Positions 25,087-33,788 of a DNA stretch of 64,000 nt are shown here, in pieces. The notes under the pieces are model-generated. The model worked only from the letters and a program-made list of their open reading frames with translations. It had not been told where the DNA came from and did no database searches. The DNA comes from Demequina sp. TMPB413. Its GTDB lineage: Bacteria; Actinomycetota; Actinomycetes; Actinomycetales; Demequinaceae. Made by a program: the position numbers and the translations under genes. The DNA is taken from NCBI RefSeq assembly GCF_020447105.2, contig NZ_CP096184.1, positions 2,480,001 through 2,544,000 on the forward strand, read 5' to 3'. Position 1 is the stretch's first letter. Each line of letters begins with the position of its first letter.

Positions 25087-26316
25087 ATGAGCGCTCGCGC
25101 CGCCGCGCCTGAAGTTGACGTCGTCTTTGTCGGTGCCGACATCGGGGTGTACGCCATGGCCCGTGCTTTTCACGCGCGCACCGGCAGGCGATCCACGTTG
25201 GTCGCAGGCAAGGCGCTCGCGGCCGTACGGTACTCCTCGATTCTTGACGTGGTCACGCTCGCCGACGCGCTTGACGAGGCGGAGATCATCGCGACTCTCA
25301 CGAGGGTCGCCGAGAGCAGCGCCAGGCCAGTGATCTTGCTCACCAACTCCGACCACTTCGCGGGCATCATCGCGCGTCACGAGGACGCCCTGAGGAAGCT
25401 GTACTTTGTGCCGATGCCGTCGCTCGAGACGATCGACAGAGTGGCCGACAAGACGTCCTTCATGTCCATCTGCACCGACCTTGGCATCCGGGTGCCTCAG
25501 GGCATCACGGTTGACCTCAGCGCGGCTGATTGGTCGGAGCCCGCTCTCGACGGGATGACCTTCCCCTTGATCGCCAAGCCAGCGGTGTCTGCGGAGTACG
25601 TCGACGTGAAGTTCGCTGGCAAGAAGAAGGTGTTCGTGTTGGACACCCCCGAGCAGGTCGGCGCGCTGTGGACCACGCTCCGGGGTGCGAACTACCCTGG
25701 CGAGTTCCTGTTGCAGGAGTTCATCGCTGGCGGCGACGAGACCATTAGGTCGGTCACGATGTACGTGGATGGTGCCGGCAAGGTGTCCTTGAAGTGCGCC
25801 GCCCAGGTGCTGCTTGAGGAGTGCGCTCCCCACAAGTTGGGAATCCCCGCCGCCATGATCACCATGGTCGACGATCCCCTCTTCGATGCCGCCGAGCGAT
25901 TCCTCTCAGCGGTCGACTACCGCGGCTTCGCCAACTTCGACGCCAAGCTCGACCCCGTGACGGGCGAGCCGGTCTTCTTTGAAGTCAACACACGCATCGG
26001 CCGCAACAACTTCTACGTCACTGCCGCAGGGGTCAACGTCATGGATCCCGTGCTCGACGACTTTGCCGGCGTCCATGACGGCACAGTCAGGGTGCCTCAG
26101 GGCGTCATCCTGTATTCGACCGTGCCGCCGCTGTTGCTCAAGCGCTACGTGACGGACCCTGCGCTGTGGGCACGCGTCAAGAGCGTCATGAAGGCAGGCA
26201 TCGCCCGGCCGATGATGTACCGAGGGGACCGGTCAGCCAAGCAGCGCCTTCATGCCTGGCTTGCGGAGTGGGCGCAGTGGCGCACCTATCGCAAGTACCG
26301 CCCGCAAGCGTCGTGA
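25087..26316 (+). CDS. ATP-grasp carboxylate-amine ligase, candidate cross-bridge D-amino-acid ligase
   Basis: 409-aa ATP-grasp enzyme. The nucleotide-binding core is visible: FPLIAKPAVS (lysine), EFLLQEFIAGGDE, and EPVFFEVNTRIGRNN (metal-binding Glu/Asn). It lies between a class A PBP and a FemAB-type transferase. D-aspartate ligases of the Aslfm type, which add D-Asp to the peptidoglycan stem, also belong to the ATP-grasp fold. The cell-wall role is inferred from neighbours; a generic carboxylate-amine ligase is the safe call. Confidence 0.8.
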   Translation: MSARAAAPEVDVVFVGADIGVYAMARAFHARTGRRSTLVAGKALAAVRYSSILDVVTLADALDEAEIIATLTRVAESSARPVILLTNSDHFAGIIARHEDALRKLYFVPMPSLETIDRVADKTSFMSICTDLGIRVPQGITVDLSAADWSEPALDGMTFPLIAKPAVSAEYVDVKFAGKKKVFVLDTPEQVGALWTTLRGANYPGEFLLQEFIAGGDETIRSVTMYVDGAGKVSLKCAAQVLLEECAPHKLGIPAAMITMVDDPLFDAAERFLSAVDYRGFANFDAKLDPVTGEPVFFEVNTRIGRNNFYVTAAGVNVMDPVLDDFAGVHDGTVRVPQGVILYSTVPPLLLKRYVTDPALWARVKSVMKAGIARPMMYRGDRSAKQRLHAWLAEWAQWRTYRKYRPQAS

Positions 26317-26338
26317 AGGGCTGCGCCCGGACGACGCT

Positions 26339-27379
26339 CTAGCGCCTCCCGCGCAGCGCCCGCTTGGCAGCGAGCGCCAAGGAGAGGCCTCGGTAGGTTA
26401 GCTTCTTGATGGGCACGTCCCACGAGGGGGCGACGGGGGTGGTGGTCTCCGCGAACTGAAGTTTGAATTGGCGCACGCCCATGAGTTGCGGCGCCTTGGC
26501 CGAGCCGACGCCCATCATGTCGTAGCGCTTGCCGCCCTCAGCCTTGAGGGACATCAGGATGTGCCACTTGAGGCGCAGCGCCGCATTGGTCTCGAAGCCC
26601 TCTGCGTTTGACGCCCCGTAGTAGTCCTGGCCAACGCCGTCGTAGAACGTCGAGAGCACCCACGACACGGCGCGGCCTGGCTCGCCAGGGCCATCGGTGC
26701 GCCGCGCCACGAACAGTCTGGCGGCCTCGCCGAGCGCGGTGAGCATGGTGAAGTACACGTCGGCTGGATAGATGCCGAAGGAGTCACGCACCGCCGTCTC
26801 GCGGTAGATCTCGTACAGTTCCGCGAAGTCCTCGCGGGAAATGTCCCGCTCCTCGCTGAGTGCGAAGCCCTCGTCCCGCAAGGTGCGCCGCAGCTTCTTG
26901 CGGCCGGTCTTGCCCATGGCGGCCATCACGTCGTCCTCTGAAGGCGTCAGGTCCACCTCGACCGTCTCGTCGTACGTCACCGACTGGAGAACCGGGCGGA
27001 GGTCTGCCGCCTCGTCGTGGAAGTGCAGGCGTGCAAAGGCGATGTGGGGCGCGTGACGCGCGAGGTGGTTCCGCAAGGCTTCGCGCAAAGACTTCTCAGC
27101 CTCTGGCGTCGGTGAGGCGAGCCAGACGGGACCGTGCTTCGCCCACAAGTAGCGGAAGCCCCTACCCGTGTATTCGGTGAGCGCCATGACTGCGACCGCT
27201 ACGCCGTCGGCGTTGTAGGCCGCCAGGCGACCCCATGGCGTGCGTCCCGCGATGGCGGCGTCGAAGGCGTCCCAGACGCCTGCTTGCTCGACCGGCACCG
27301 GCTGGCCCGCAGCATGGACGAGCTCCTCCAGCGTCGTCGCGTCGATCGGCTCGAGCCGGAACGGTCCTGTCTCAGTCAC
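26339..27379 (-). CDS. FemAB-family peptidoglycan bridge aminoacyltransferase
   Basis: 346-aa protein of the FemX/FemAB group, which uses aminoacyl-tRNA to attach an amino acid to the stem peptide. It has the two GNAT-like halves: first a [10 protein letters not shown] strand, then [18 protein letters not shown], typical of Fem proteins after the first domain, and the second domain with [20 protein letters not shown] and the closing [20 protein letters not shown]. It is convergent with the ATP-grasp gene (22 bp apart). Confidence 0.85.
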   Translation of the reverse strand: MTETGPFRLEPIDATTLEELVHAAGQPVPVEQAGVWDAFDAAIAGRTPWGRLAAYNADGVAVAVMALTEYTGRGFRYLWAKHGPVWLASPTPEAEKSLREALRNHLARHAPHIAFARLHFHDEAADLRPVLQSVTYDETVEVDLTPSEDDVMAAMGKTGRKKLRRTLRDEGFALSEERDISREDFAELYEIYRETAVRDSFGIYPADVYFTMLTALGEAARLFVARRTDGPGEPGRAVSWVLSTFYDGVGQDYYGASNAEGFETNAALRLKWHILMSLKAEGGKRYDMMGVGSAKAPQLMGVRQFKLQFAETTTPVAPSWDVPIKKLTYRGLSLALAAKRALRGRR

Positions 27380-27498
27380 GCGTCGAGCCTACTGGCGCTG
27401 TGGATCATTTCCCGTGGACTGCCCCGACAAGGTACGCTTGCTGATCGTGGTTTGGCCCGTCCACCTGGGCGGTCCGCCACTACTTGCGTCACCCTCCT

Positions 27499-27517
27499 GC
27501 TACGGAACGTCCGTAGC
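27499..27517 (+). promoter_or_regulatory. rpsF leader hairpin (candidate S6:S18 binding site)
   Basis: Perfect 8-bp stem GCTACGGA / TCCGTAGC with loop ACG, ending 30 nt before the rpsF start and 10 nt before its ribosome-binding site. A CCG-containing leader hairpin is the known autoregulatory site for the S6:S18 complex in many bacteria; identity here is inference. The spacer back to femAB (27380-27498) holds no gene. Confidence 0.45.
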
Positions 27518-27547
27518 CGTTTTAGTCCAGAGGAGGTGGGTTCTTAC

Positions 27548-27838
27548 ATGCGCCAGTACGAAATGATGGTCATCCTCGACCCCGAGATCGATGAGCGTAC
27601 GGTCAAGCCGTCACTCGAGAAGTATCTCGCCGTGGTCACCAATGACAAGGGCACCGTCGACAACCTCGACGTATGGGGCCGACGCCGTTTGGCCTTCCCC
27701 ATCAAGAAGAAGAGCGATGGCGTCTACGCGGTCATCAACTTCACCGCGGAGTCCGCTACGGCGAAGGAGCTCGAGCGTCAGCTTGGTCTGAACGAGACCA
27801 TCCTGCGCCTCAAGCTGCTGCGTCCCGACGCTCACTAG
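27548..27838 (+). CDS. rpsF: 30S ribosomal protein S6
   Basis: 96 aa, the normal S6 length. Starts [19 protein letters not shown] and has the [14 protein letters not shown] core and the ...[12 protein letters not shown] end. The ATG at 27548 follows GAGGAGGTGGG; the long upstream frame is not used. First gene of the rpsF-ssb-rpsR-rplI operon. Confidence 0.98.
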   Translation: MRQYEMMVILDPEIDERTVKPSLEKYLAVVTNDKGTVDNLDVWGRRRLAFPIKKKSDGVYAVINFTAESATAKELERQLGLNETILRLKLLRPDAH

Positions 27839-27872
27839 CACCGGAAACTCCACGAGACGACAGGGATAAGAC

Positions 27873-28367
27873 ATGGCAGGCGACACTCAGATCACCGTGG
27901 TGGGCAACCTCACCGGAGACCCCGAACTGCGATTCATTCAGTCAGGGGCAGCAGTGGTGAACTTCACCGTCGCGTCCACCCCCCGCACGTTTGACCGTCA
28001 GTCGAACGAGTGGAAGGACGGGGACACCCTGTTCATGCGCTGCTCCCTGTGGCGCGAGGCCGCTGAGAACGTGGCCGAATCGCTCACCAAGGGCATGCGG
28101 GTCGTCGTGACCGGCAGGCTGGTGTCGCGCTCGTGGGAAGCCAACGGCGAGAAGCGCACGGTCATGGAGATGCAGGTCGACGAGGTCGGCCCGTCCCTCC
28201 GTTACGCCACTGCCAAGGTCACGCGCACTCAGCGTGGCGGTGGCCAGGGTGGCGGCGGTGGCTTCAGCGGCGGCGGTCAGGGCGGCGGCTACGCCAACGC
28301 CCCTGCCGGCGGTGCTGACAACGACCCGTGGGCATCGGCTCCGTCCTCAGACGAGCCTCCGTTCTAA
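27873..28367 (+). CDS. ssb: Single-stranded DNA-binding protein
   Basis: 164-aa replication/repair protein. N-terminal OB fold ([17 protein letters not shown], then [20 protein letters not shown]), a Gly-rich linker, and the conserved acidic tip SSDEPPF that binds partner proteins. It lies 34 nt after rpsF and 46 nt before rpsR. Confidence 0.98.
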   Translation: MAGDTQITVVGNLTGDPELRFIQSGAAVVNFTVASTPRTFDRQSNEWKDGDTLFMRCSLWREAAENVAESLTKGMRVVVTGRLVSRSWEANGEKRTVMEMQVDEVGPSLRYATAKVTRTQRGGGQGGGGGFSGGGQGGGYANAPAGGADNDPWASAPSSDEPPF

Positions 28368-28413
28368 CAGCGACGACGAGTCGCACCACTTCTTGATGTA
28401 AGGAAAGACAAGC

Positions 28414-28650
28414 ATGGCAAAGATCGACACGCGCAAGCCGCGTAAGAAGGTCAACCCGCTCAAGGCCGCCAAGGTCAAGACGATCGACTACAAAGACACC
28501 GCGCTGCTGCGCAAGTTCATCTCCGACCGCGGCAAGATCCGTTCGCGCCGCGTCACGGGTGTCACCGTTCAGGAGCAGCGCCAGATCGCCCGCGCCATCA
28601 AGGTCGCGCGCGAACTCGCCCTGCTTCCCTACGCCGGCTCCGGCCGTTAA
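28414..28650 (+). CDS. rpsR: 30S ribosomal protein S18
   Basis: 78 aa. Conserved core [20 protein letters not shown] followed by the [19 protein letters not shown] and LALLPY motifs. There is no CxxC zinc motif, so it is the zinc-free form. GGAAAG lies before the ATG. Confidence 0.98.
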   Translation: MAKIDTRKPRKKVNPLKAAKVKTIDYKDTALLRKFISDRGKIRSRRVTGVTVQEQRQIARAIKVARELALLPYAGSGR

Positions 28651-28661
28651 GGGGAACTGAC

Positions 28662-29108
28662 ATGGCAAAGATCATCCTCACGCACGAGGTTGCCGGTCTC
28701 GGCACCGCGGGCGACGTCGTCGAGGTCAAAGACGGCTACGCCACCAACTTCCTGATCCCCCGCAAGCTGGCCACGCCGTGGTCTGCAGGGGCAGAGAAGT
28801 CCATCGAGTCAATGCGCAAGGCGCGCCGCGGTCGCGAACTGGCAAGCATCGAAGAGGCCCAGGCGGCCCGCGATGCCCTCCAGTCGAGCCCCGTGACCGT
28901 CCAGGCCAACGCCGGTGAGTCCGGCCGCCTCTTCGGTGCAATCACCACGACCGACATCGCGGACGCCATCGGCACCCGCGCGCTCGTGGACAAGCGTCGC
29001 ATCCAGATCGGTCAGCCGATCAAGGCGCTTGGTGACTACCAGGTCAAGGTCGCGCTGCACGAAGGCGTGACGGCGACGGTTGCCGTCAAGGTGGTAGCCG
29101 CCTCTTAA
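28662..29108 (+). CDS. rplI: 50S ribosomal protein L9
   Basis: 148 aa, normal length. The N-terminal signature is GLGTAGDVVEVKDGYATNFL, continuing IPRKLA; a long helix follows, then the C-terminal domain (SGRLFGAITTTDIADAI). It is 11 nt after rpsR and last in the operon, followed by a terminator. Confidence 0.98.
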   Translation: MAKIILTHEVAGLGTAGDVVEVKDGYATNFLIPRKLATPWSAGAEKSIESMRKARRGRELASIEEAQAARDALQSSPVTVQANAGESGRLFGAITTTDIADAIGTRALVDKRRIQIGQPIKALGDYQVKVALHEGVTATVAVKVVAAS

Positions 29109-29123
29109 CGGGCGATTCGACAC

Positions 29124-29174
29124 GCCCCGGGCGTCCCCATTCTCGCTCTTGCGAGAGGGGATTCTCGGGGCTTT
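29124..29174 (+). terminator. Terminator of the rpsF-ssb-rpsR-rplI operon
   Basis: Nested stem: GCCCC/GGGGC outside, CCCC/GGGG next, and CTCGC/GCGAG with loop TCTT inside, followed by TTT. It begins 16 nt past the rplI stop. Confidence 0.75.
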
Positions 29175-29554
29175 GTCGTCCCTGCCCGCCGTCCCGTCCA
29201 CGCGCCCATCGAGCCACACGCGACACGCCGGGTCGCGACACGCCGACGATTTCTCCCCGGGGTTTTCCCCATGCTGACCCCTCTCAAAAGCCCTGGTAAA
29301 CATGCCTCTCTTGACGCTGGGCCTTCGCAACTCACAGGCTCATCCACAGGAAGCGCGCGACTGTCCCCATGCGCGGGAGCCTGTGTCCACCGCCGTCCAC
29401 TGGCCGTCCACTGAGACTCGGTTTGTGGCGCGCGGCGCGCCTTCACTACGGTGACGTGGCACACCCAGGTGGCGGGGTCTTGTCTGACCGACGTGGGACG
29501 CTTGTCTCATCACCACGCTGGGACCAAACGCAACAGAATGGAGGCGGATAGCGC
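29175..29554. other. Non-coding spacer upstream of dnaB
   Basis: About 380 bp without a convincing gene. It holds a DnaA-box-like CATCCACAG near 29341-29350, several GTCCAC words (about 29385-29415), and a near-repeat of CTTGTCT(G/C)A close to dnaB. The dnaB promoter must lie here, but no clear -10/-35 pair stands out. Confidence 0.4.
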
Positions 29555-30916
29555 GTGTCAGTAGACGAACTCGAAGCCTCCTATTCATCGCGCGGTCTCG
29601 AGCGCACGCCGCCACAGAACCTGGACGCGGAGCAATCGGTTCTTGGCTCCATGATGCTCTCGAAGGACGCGATGGCGGATGTCATCGAGTCAGTGCGTGC
29701 GGATGACTTCTACAAGCCCGCTCACGAGACGATCTTCGACACGGCGATCACGCTGTACAACTCCGGAAACCCCGTCGACGCCCTCACCGTGGGCGCGGAG
29801 CTCCAGAGGTCGGGTCAACTCGCACGGGTGGGTGGCGCGGAGTACCTCCACACCCTCATCTCGATCGTCCCGTCAGCCGCCTCGGCTGGTTACTACGCGC
29901 GTTTGGTGCGCGAACAGTCGATCCTGCGCCGCCTTGTTGAGGCCGGCACCCGCATCGCCAACATGGGTTACGACGCCGACGGCGCTCAAGTGGACGACGT
30001 TGTCGACAGCGCGCAGGCCGAGGTGTTCGCCGTCACCGAGCGGCGCAACTCCGAGGACTACCTGCCCATCGGCGAAGTCATGGAGCATACGCTCGAAGAG
30101 ATCGATGCCGCCTCGAGCCGCGACGGCCAAATGCTCGGCATCCCCACGGGCTTCAGGGACCTGGACGACCTCACGGGCGGCTTCCAAGCGGGACAGATGA
30201 TCGTGATCGCGGCCCGTCCGGCCATTGGTAAGTCGACGCTCGGCCTCGACATCGCGCGGGCCGCCTCGATTGGCGCAGGCAAAGCATCCGTCATCTTCTC
30301 GCTCGAAATGAGTCGCGAAGAGATCACCAAGCGCATGCTCTCGGCCGAGTCGAAGGTGAAGCTCACCCAGCTCACCAAGGGTCCGATGAACCCGAACGAC
30401 TGGGAGCGCCTTGCGAGCACCGCGGCTCGCATCGCCAAGGCGCCCATGTTCATCGATGACAGCCCCAACATGTCCCTCATGGAGATCCGCGCGAAGTGTC
30501 GTCGGCTCAAGCAGCAACACGGTCTCAGCCTCGTGGTGGTCGACTACCTCCAGCTGATGTCCTCAGGGCGCAAGGTCGAGTCTCGTCAGCAAGAGGTCTC
30601 CGAGTTCTCGCGCGCGCTCAAGTTGCTGTCCAAGGAGATCCAGGTGCCCGTCATCGCGATCTCACAGCTGAACCGTGGCCCAGAGCAGCGCACCGAGAAG
30701 AAGCCGATGCTCTCAGACATGCGTGAGTCAGGCGCGATCGAGCAGGACGCCGACATCGTCATCCTGCTGCACCGCGAGGACGCCTACGACTACGAGAACC
30801 GTCCAGGCGAGGCGGACTTCATCGTGGCCAAGCACCGAGGCGGTCCCACCAAGACCATCTCGGTCGCCTTCAAGAAGGACTACGCGCACTTCGCTGACAT
30901 GGCTCCGGACTTGTAG
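29555..30916 (+). CDS. dnaB: Replicative DNA helicase DnaB
   Basis: 453-aa hexameric helicase. The N-terminal primase-interacting domain (PPQNLDAEQSVLGSMMLSKD) is followed by the RecA-like motor. Walker A is RPAIGKST at about 221-228 (a variant of RPGxGKT/S), Walker B LVVVDYLQLM, then ISQLNRG and the arginine-finger region ending KHRGGPTKTI. No intein, unlike many mycobacterial copies. GTG start with GGAGG upstream. Confidence 0.97.
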   Translation: MSVDELEASYSSRGLERTPPQNLDAEQSVLGSMMLSKDAMADVIESVRADDFYKPAHETIFDTAITLYNSGNPVDALTVGAELQRSGQLARVGGAEYLHTLISIVPSAASAGYYARLVREQSILRRLVEAGTRIANMGYDADGAQVDDVVDSAQAEVFAVTERRNSEDYLPIGEVMEHTLEEIDAASSRDGQMLGIPTGFRDLDDLTGGFQAGQMIVIAARPAIGKSTLGLDIARAASIGAGKASVIFSLEMSREEITKRMLSAESKVKLTQLTKGPMNPNDWERLASTAARIAKAPMFIDDSPNMSLMEIRAKCRRLKQQHGLSLVVVDYLQLMSSGRKVESRQQEVSEFSRALKLLSKEIQVPVIAISQLNRGPEQRTEKKPMLSDMRESGAIEQDADIVILLHREDAYDYENRPGEADFIVAKHRGGPTKTISVAFKKDYAHFADMAPDL

Positions 30917-30979
30917 CGGTCGTTCTTCGCGCGCCACCCCCTGCCACGGGGGCGGGTGCGGGCGGCCGTCAGGCCAGAG

Positions 30980-31444
30980 TCAGGCCTTCTTGTCTGGACG
31001 CTCCGAGCCGGGCTGTACCGACCACTCGGCAGGCTCGTCGTCTGTTTCGTCGTCGTCCGCCTTGGTGACGTGAATCTTGCCAGGCGCGTGATGCTGGGGG
31101 GCGTAGATCGTGTACACCTGCATCGGCTCATCGCCGATGTTGGTGATGTTGTGCCAACTTCCCGCGGGCACCAGCACGCACCAACCGTCCGAGACCTCCT
31201 GATCGAACGTCAGGTTGTCCTTGCTGGGACCCATCTGGGCGCGACCCTTGCCGCCATCGAGTCGGATGAACTGGTCCGTCTCAGGATGCGCTTCGAGGCC
31301 GATGTCCCCTCCGACAGGAATCGACATGAGGGTGACCTGGAGGTACTTGCCGCTCCACGCCACCGTGCGGAAGTTCGAGTTCTCGAGGGTCTCCGTCTCG
31401 AGGTCGAACGATTGCGGATCCGGGCCGATGTCCTTGATGGTCAT
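30980..31444 (-). CDS. Cupin-domain protein
   Basis: 154-aa single-domain cupin. Metal-binding motif 1 is visible as GLEAHPETDQFIRLDGGKGR and motif 2 as VLVPAGSWHNITNIG. The C-terminal tail is acidic. The ATG at 31444 has GGAG before it. It is convergent with dnaB and divergent from the nitrilase gene. Substrate unknown. Confidence 0.87.
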   Translation of the reverse strand: MTIKDIGPDPQSFDLETETLENSNFRTVAWSGKYLQVTLMSIPVGGDIGLEAHPETDQFIRLDGGKGRAQMGPSKDNLTFDQEVSDGWCVLVPAGSWHNITNIGDEPMQVYTIYAPQHHAPGKIHVTKADDDETDDEPAEWSVQPGSERPDKKA

Positions 31445-31569
31445 GATGCGAACTCCTTGGTAGGCGCCTGATTTCGACCCTAACACCGGGGCGCGAGCGT
31501 TGTCGGGTGTGGGGCGGCTATGGTCGGGATGTCCGCCGCCTCGGCGCGAAGGAACAAAGGAGGCTCCCG

Positions 31570-32358
31570 ATGGTGAACCCGAATGCGCTCCGCATCGGCA
31601 TGGGCCAAATACTCGTGATCCCTGGTGCTGTGGACGACAACCTGACCCGCGCCGTCCACATGATCGACGAGGCCGCCCGGCAGGGGTGCGCGATCGTCGT
31701 GCTGCCAGAGTGCCTCGACGTGGGCTGGACCTCGGCCATGGCGCCTGCGCTCGCTCAGCCGATTCCTGGGCCAGCGGCGGCTCGCTTGGCAGCAGCGGCG
31801 GCCGCAGCCGGAGTGATGGTGGTCGCAGGCCTCACGGAGCGCGATGGCGACCACCTCTTCAACGCCGCAGTGCTGATCGGCTCCGACGGCGCCATCCTTG
31901 CGAAGCATCGGAAGATCAACGAACTGGACTTCGCACGCAAGGTCTACCACGCGGGGACATTCTTGCAGGTGGTCGAGACGGAGCACGGCGTGATCGGCAT
32001 CGACATCTGCGCCGACAACGCCTACCCGTCGCTCGCGTTGGGAAGGGCCCTCGCCGCCATGGGAGCACAGATCCTCTTGTCGCCCTGTGCGTGGGCGGTG
32101 CCTGCTGACTTCGACAACAGCGTCAGGCCCTACGGCGATGAGTGGGTCACCGCGTACGGCGCTCTCGCGCGCGAAACGGGGATGCCAGTGATCGGCGTCA
32201 GCAACGTCGGCCCCGTGGTGGGCGGCGAATGGGACGGCTGGCGTTGCATCGGGGCGTCGCTCGCGGTGGGACGGGACGGCGAAGTGGTCGCCCAGGCGCC
32301 CTTCAGCGACCGCGACGAGCAACTCGTGGTGGTCGACATCGCTCTCGATCGCCCATAG
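31570..32358 (+). CDS. Carbon-nitrogen hydrolase (nitrilase superfamily)
   Basis: 262-aa amidase-type enzyme. The Glu-Lys-Cys triad is in place: VLPECLDVGW, KHRKINELD and IGIDICADNAYPS. The length suits a stand-alone branch such as omega-amidase or N-carbamoyl-amine hydrolase; the substrate is open. AAAGGAGG lies 6 nt before the ATG at 31570. Confidence 0.9.
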   Translation: MVNPNALRIGMGQILVIPGAVDDNLTRAVHMIDEAARQGCAIVVLPECLDVGWTSAMAPALAQPIPGPAAARLAAAAAAAGVMVVAGLTERDGDHLFNAAVLIGSDGAILAKHRKINELDFARKVYHAGTFLQVVETEHGVIGIDICADNAYPSLALGRALAAMGAQILLSPCAWAVPADFDNSVRPYGDEWVTAYGALARETGMPVIGVSNVGPVVGGEWDGWRCIGASLAVGRDGEVVAQAPFSDRDEQLVVVDIALDRP

Positions 32359-32417
32359 CCCGCGGGAGCCCTCGACTTGTAGTCTGAGCGGCACACCCCA
32401 TGAAGGGAGCGTCAGCC

Positions 32418-33017
32418 ATGACGCCCATGTCCCGCCCCGCTCCGCTCGTCGCCCTCACGTTGGCGGCACTTGCCCTGGTCGCGTGCGGCTCCCCTGCCGA
32501 CGAGCCCGTCGACGCCACCCTTGATCCGGCGACGCCTGTGGCCGCTGCCGCCTCGCACGACGTCACGCCCACGACCGATGCTGACTGGGCGAACCCCGAC
32601 GCCCCCGACCTGTTCAAGTTCATGGCGACCGACCTGATCTCGGGAGAGCAGATCGACGGCACCGACCTGCTGTACAAGGACGTGGTGCTGTGGTTCTGGG
32701 CACCGTGGTGCCCCATTTGCGACGCGGAGGCTGGCGCCCTGGTGAACGCCATGAAGGAGTTCCCGCCCGACGTGACGGTGTTGGGCATCGCAGGGCTTGG
32801 GGACGTTCCCACGTCGGAGACGTTCATCGCCGACCACCCTGGGGTGGAGCAGTTCGCCCACATCTACGACGAGGACGGCTCGATCTGGCAGGGCTTCAAG
32901 GTGACCGGCCAACCGACGCTGGTGCTCATCAACCAAGACGGGGAGTCGCAGTCCTACTCGGGCGGCTACGGCAAGAACGACATCGTCGACAAGGTGGCGT
33001 GGTTGGCGGAGGGGTAG
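32418..33017 (+). CDS. TlpA-like thiol-disulfide lipoprotein, copy 1
   Basis: 199-aa exported thioredoxin-fold protein. A signal peptide with lipobox (LALVAC) leads to a short acidic linker and a redoxin domain with active site WAPWCPICDAEAG and cis-Pro loop GQPTLVLI. The ATG at 32418 is preferred because AGGGAG lies 9 nt upstream. It forms a set with the second copy and a CcdA-like protein next door, so electrons for reduction probably come from CcdA. Confidence 0.87.
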   Translation: MTPMSRPAPLVALTLAALALVACGSPADEPVDATLDPATPVAAAASHDVTPTTDADWANPDAPDLFKFMATDLISGEQIDGTDLLYKDVVLWFWAPWCPICDAEAGALVNAMKEFPPDVTVLGIAGLGDVPTSETFIADHPGVEQFAHIYDEDGSIWQGFKVTGQPTLVLINQDGESQSYSGGYGKNDIVDKVAWLAEG

Positions 33018-33175
33018 GTGGACTGCGCCCTTGCGCGGCGTCCCCTCGCGCAGGGGTGCCGTGTGCGGGCCCATCCGGGGCCGCGTTCACTCCGAATGCA
33101 CGGTGTGCGTTCGTTGACGTACCCGTGTCCCCAGGTGCCCTCCGAGGGCTCCCGTCGAAAGGCAATGTCGAGATG

Positions 33176-33784
33176 AGTGTTCGCTTCGTTCCCCGCTGGG
33201 CGGTTGCCGCAGGCGCCGCCACCGTGCTCCTCAGCAGTTGCGCCACGAGCGAGCCTGACCCTCAGAATGCCTCGGTACCGCCAGCGATGGAGGACGCGGC
33301 GACGTCTCCTGACGCCACGCAACACGCGACAGGCGACGACGACGCGATGGTCGGGGAAGCCGACGACGTGGTGGTCAACGACAAGCTCACATTCCAGGCC
33401 ACGACCGTTTCCGGAGAGGCCTTTGACGGCACCGATCTCGCGGGGACCGACACGATCCTGTGGTTCTGGGCGTCGTGGTGCCCCACGTGTCAGGCTGAAG
33501 CGCCGGGCGTCGCCGCGGCGGCGGCACAATTGCCAGAAGGCGTGACGATGTACGGCGTCCCTGGCAAGTCTGACCAAGCCGGCATGGAGAACTTCATCGA
33601 CTCCTATGACCTTGACGGCATCGAGCACATTGTCGATGGCGATGGGAGCCTGTGGTCAACCTTCGAGGTTCCGTACCAGCCAGCGTTTGCCCTGATCAAT
33701 GACACCGGCGAGATCACGGTGATCCAGGGCTCGATGGGACGCGACGGCATCCTCGATGCGGCGAACTCCCTGCTGGAGGGTTGA
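33176..33784 (+). CDS. TlpA-like thiol-disulfide lipoprotein, copy 2
   Basis: 202-aa paralogue of the preceding gene. Lipobox VLLSSC, acidic low-complexity linker, redoxin core with WASWCPTCQAEAPG and a Pro loop YQPAFALI. The active-site dipeptide differs (CPTC here, CPIC in copy 1), which may change redox potential. It is convergent with the CcdA gene (4 bp between stops). The upstream open frame is not used. The 158-bp spacer before it holds no gene. Confidence 0.87.
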   Translation, partial: SVRFVPRWAVAAGAATVLLSSCATSEPDPQNASVPPAMEDAATSPDATQHATGDDDAMVGEADDVVVNDKLTFQATTVSGEAFDGTDLAGTDTILWFWASWCPTCQAEAPGVAAAAAQLPEGVTMYGVPGKSDQAGMENFIDSYDLDGIEHIVDGDGSLWSTFEVPYQPAFALINDTGEITVIQGSMGRDGILDAANSLLEG

Positions 33785-33788
33785 GACC

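Noticed and set aside
29330-29420. Origin candidate upstream of dnaB
   Set aside because: Only one fair DnaA-box-like word and no AT-rich tract; much weaker than 56.9-57.7 kb.
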